From Peptostreptococcus sp. (GTDB lineage Bacteria; Bacillota; Clostridia; Peptostreptococcales; Peptostreptococcaceae): 25,278 nt of DNA. A program made the position numbers and the translations under genes. A model generated the notes under the pieces. It was not told the DNA's origin. It was given only the letters and a program-made list of their open reading frames with translations, and did no database searches. The stretch is taken from assembly GCA_020025095.1 (NCBI GenBank), contig JAHHSS010000011.1, forward strand, positions 1 to 25,278. The letters are read 5' to 3'. This document shows positions 23,831-25,278 of this stretch, in pieces (within the stretch, counting starts at the first letter, position 1; every line of letters starts with the position of its first letter).

Positions 23831-24375
23831 TAAATAAATTATTACTACTTTATGTTACTTTTATTAAAATAGGTGCATTTTCTTTCGGTGGAGGCTATGC
23901 TGTCCTTCCACTGATACAAAAATATGTGGTAAATGACATGAATTGGTTAAGCATTAAAGAACTTACTGACCTTGTATCTCTTTCTCAAATAACACCAGGT
24001 CCAATTGCAATAAATGCAGCTACCTTCATAGGGACTAAGGTAGCATCCCTTCCAGGTGCAATTGTAGCAACAATAGCAGAAGTTACACCCTCCTGTATAT
24101 TAATGTTATTTTTAGGGTATTTTATATTTAGAGGTAAAAAAATAACTTTTTTAGATAGAACCTTAAAAGGTCTTAAACCTGCTATCCCCGGTTTAATACT
24201 TATAGCTGCTATAGACATGTTTAAGTCTTCTATATTAAGTACTGAAGGAATAAAATATATAGGTCTTCTTGGTTTTCTAATAGGTGGTTTTTTATTTATG
24301 TTCAAAAAGATAGATATCATAAAAATCATTATAATAAGCGCTTTTGCAGGCATTCTTTTTCATTTTATAATTTAA
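23827..24375 (+). CDS. chrA: Chromate transporter family protein, second half-size subunit
   Basis: A 182-residue single-CHR-domain membrane protein, partner of the preceding gene. It repeats the family blocks FIKIGAFSFGGGYAVLPLI and SLSQITPGPIAINAATFIG, with a shorter, differently charged set of helices ending in a hydrophobic C-terminus. The start overlaps the first gene's stop by 4 bp (ATGA), with GAGGAGGAAAAAG as ribosome-binding site inside the upstream gene. The heterodimer with the first subunit would form one transporter. No chromate-resistance regulator (ChrB) is present, so the true substrate is open. No strong terminator hairpin is visible in the following 160 bp. Confidence 0.88.
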   Translation: MINKLLLLYVTFIKIGAFSFGGGYAVLPLIQKYVVNDMNWLSIKELTDLVSLSQITPGPIAINAATFIGTKVASLPGAIVATIAEVTPSCILMLFLGYFIFRGKKITFLDRTLKGLKPAIPGLILIAAIDMFKSSILSTEGIKYIGLLGFLIGGFLFMFKKIDIIKIIIISAFAGILFHFII

Positions 24376-24537
24376 TAACCATGATATATTTTTAATAAAT
24401 AAGCATTTATAGCACAGAACTTTATATTTTTGCTTTTTGAAATGCAGTTAGAAATATATATTTTTTAATATTTTTAAGTTTTTATAATATAACTAAATTA
24501 TTTTTTTATTATTTGTATGGTTAATGATAAATCTATA

Positions 24538-24546
24538 TGGTATAAT
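24538..24546 (+). promoter_or_regulatory. Extended -10 promoter of the final gene
   Basis: TGGTATAAT within TATATGGTATAAT, about 115 bp upstream of the start codon at 24664. No clear -35. The surrounding 24376-24663 stretch otherwise holds only AT-rich sequence without a gene. Confidence 0.5.
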
Positions 24547-24663
24547 GAAGAGTATTGATTTATAGTTAAAGATTCTATTTCTTAGTTGGCAGTTCTTTTT
24601 TAATAAATCTGCTTTTTAATGTTTATTTCTTTTAGTATTAATATATTATTCAGGAGAAAAATT

Positions 24664-25251
24664 ATGATAAAAAAATCTTTAGTTACATTGACGATAATTG
24701 CTATTTTAGTTTTTATTGGAGCTATGTTTTTGGATAAAGCACTTGTACCTGATTCTCAAGAAAATCGAAATTTTACAAATACTAATACATATTTAGATTT
24801 AAATATCGAAAACGATGAAAGAGATGCTATTGTTCGAACTTTCAACAAACAACAATTTAGTAAACTTGCAAAAAATGATAGAATTAAGATCATAGAAAAA
24901 ACTTCTGGTTATAAAGATAGTGATATACCAAATATAGAGCTTTCTAAATCACCTAAAGTGAATATTACTTTCTATAATGACAATGGTCAAGTTATCTTTG
25001 TTGAAAATCCAAAGTTGGATATTTATGATACTCAATTTACACTTTCAAATACAGGAAGCGAATTTACGGTTCTAAATGGTATAAATTTGGAAAAAAATGG
25101 TGATTCTTACACATTACCAGTTAACTTGATAGAAAATATATCTAAAAATAACTATGGAATTTTTACGCTTGCTATTAACTATGAATATAATAAAAACAGC
25201 TATATTTCTTATACAGCAGTAACATACGAGTGTATAGAATTTTTTCTGTAA
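24664..25251 (+). CDS. Membrane-anchored extracytoplasmic protein of unknown function
   Basis: A 195-residue protein I do not recognise. The N-terminus MIKKSLVTLTIIAILVFIGAMFL is a basic start followed by one hydrophobic helix (about residues 5-23), with no lipobox Cys, so it is either an uncleaved anchor or a signal peptide. The remaining 170 residues are hydrophilic, rich in Asn, Asp, Ser and Thr, with alternating patterns (VNITFYNDNGQVIFVEN, TLSNTGSEFTVLNG) suggesting a beta-rich domain outside the membrane. The ATG at 24664 follows CAGGAGAAAAATT; an earlier in-frame ATG at 24619 lacks a site. It has its own predicted promoter and stands alone in the window. Its function is not inferred. 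Confidence 0.7.
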   Translation: MIKKSLVTLTIIAILVFIGAMFLDKALVPDSQENRNFTNTNTYLDLNIENDERDAIVRTFNKQQFSKLAKNDRIKIIEKTSGYKDSDIPNIELSKSPKVNITFYNDNGQVIFVENPKLDIYDTQFTLSNTGSEFTVLNGINLEKNGDSYTLPVNLIENISKNNYGIFTLAINYEYNKNSYISYTAVTYECIEFFL

Positions 25252-25278
25252 ATTAGCCTTCTATGGCTACACTGCCGA

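Noticed and set aside
25254..25269. TAGCC-TTCTAT-GGCTA hairpin after the last gene as a terminator
   Set aside because: The stem is only 5 bp and no T-run follows before the window ends, so it cannot be called.

Overview
This is a very AT-rich bacterial chromosome segment with strong Shine-Dalgarno sites (AGGAGG/GGGGTGA types), many extended -10 promoters and short hairpin terminators. Gene content (MutS/MutL, ThiXYZ under a TPP riboswitch, an OmpR-type regulator, CopA, TypA, a YkpA-type ABC-F protein, paired short chromate transporters) fits a low-GC Gram-positive anaerobe of the class Clostridia. A Peptostreptococcaceae-like host is my guess from protein flavour only; the species cannot be named from the sequence.

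Layout. 1-4010 (minus strand): mismatch-repair pair mutS-mutL, with mutL cut by the window edge. 4246-7199 (minus): thiamine-precursor uptake operon (a 96-aa thiamine-binding protein, then ThiX permease, ThiY lipoprotein and ThiZ ATPase). It is preceded by a TPP riboswitch with a terminator-type expression platform, and its promoter overlaps the stop codon of the upstream Nudix gene. 7171-8432 (minus): a Nudix hydrolase of the CoA-pyrophosphatase type behind a small serine-recombinase homologue whose catalytic serine is replaced by threonine. 8433-9904: a gene-poor, apparently decaying stretch holding a frameshifted ATC-hydrolase gene and possible smaller coding remnants. 9975-13280 (minus): ABC-F protein and an AzgA-type purine permease, each with its own terminator. 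13361-14038 (minus): an orphan response regulator lacking the phospho-acceptor aspartate and the conserved lysine. 14227-14520 (plus): a Dabb-domain protein. 14828-17086 (minus): copper ATPase CopA, divergent from typA (17513-19354, plus). 19446-22968 (minus): a three-gene operon of a Sel1/TPR-repeat protein, a CorA-family transporter and a SAM methyltransferase. 23267-24375 (plus): two translationally coupled half-size chromate transporters. 24664-25251 (plus): an unrecognised membrane-anchored protein.

Most of the window is ordinary housekeeping and transport. The parts most worth a second look are two proteins that keep their fold but have lost key catalytic residues (the recombinase homologue and the response regulator), the frame-disrupted ATC hydrolase, and the conserved-looking but functionally unexplained Sel1-CorA-methyltransferase operon. 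I see no tRNA, rRNA, CRISPR array, complete insertion sequence or obvious defence system.
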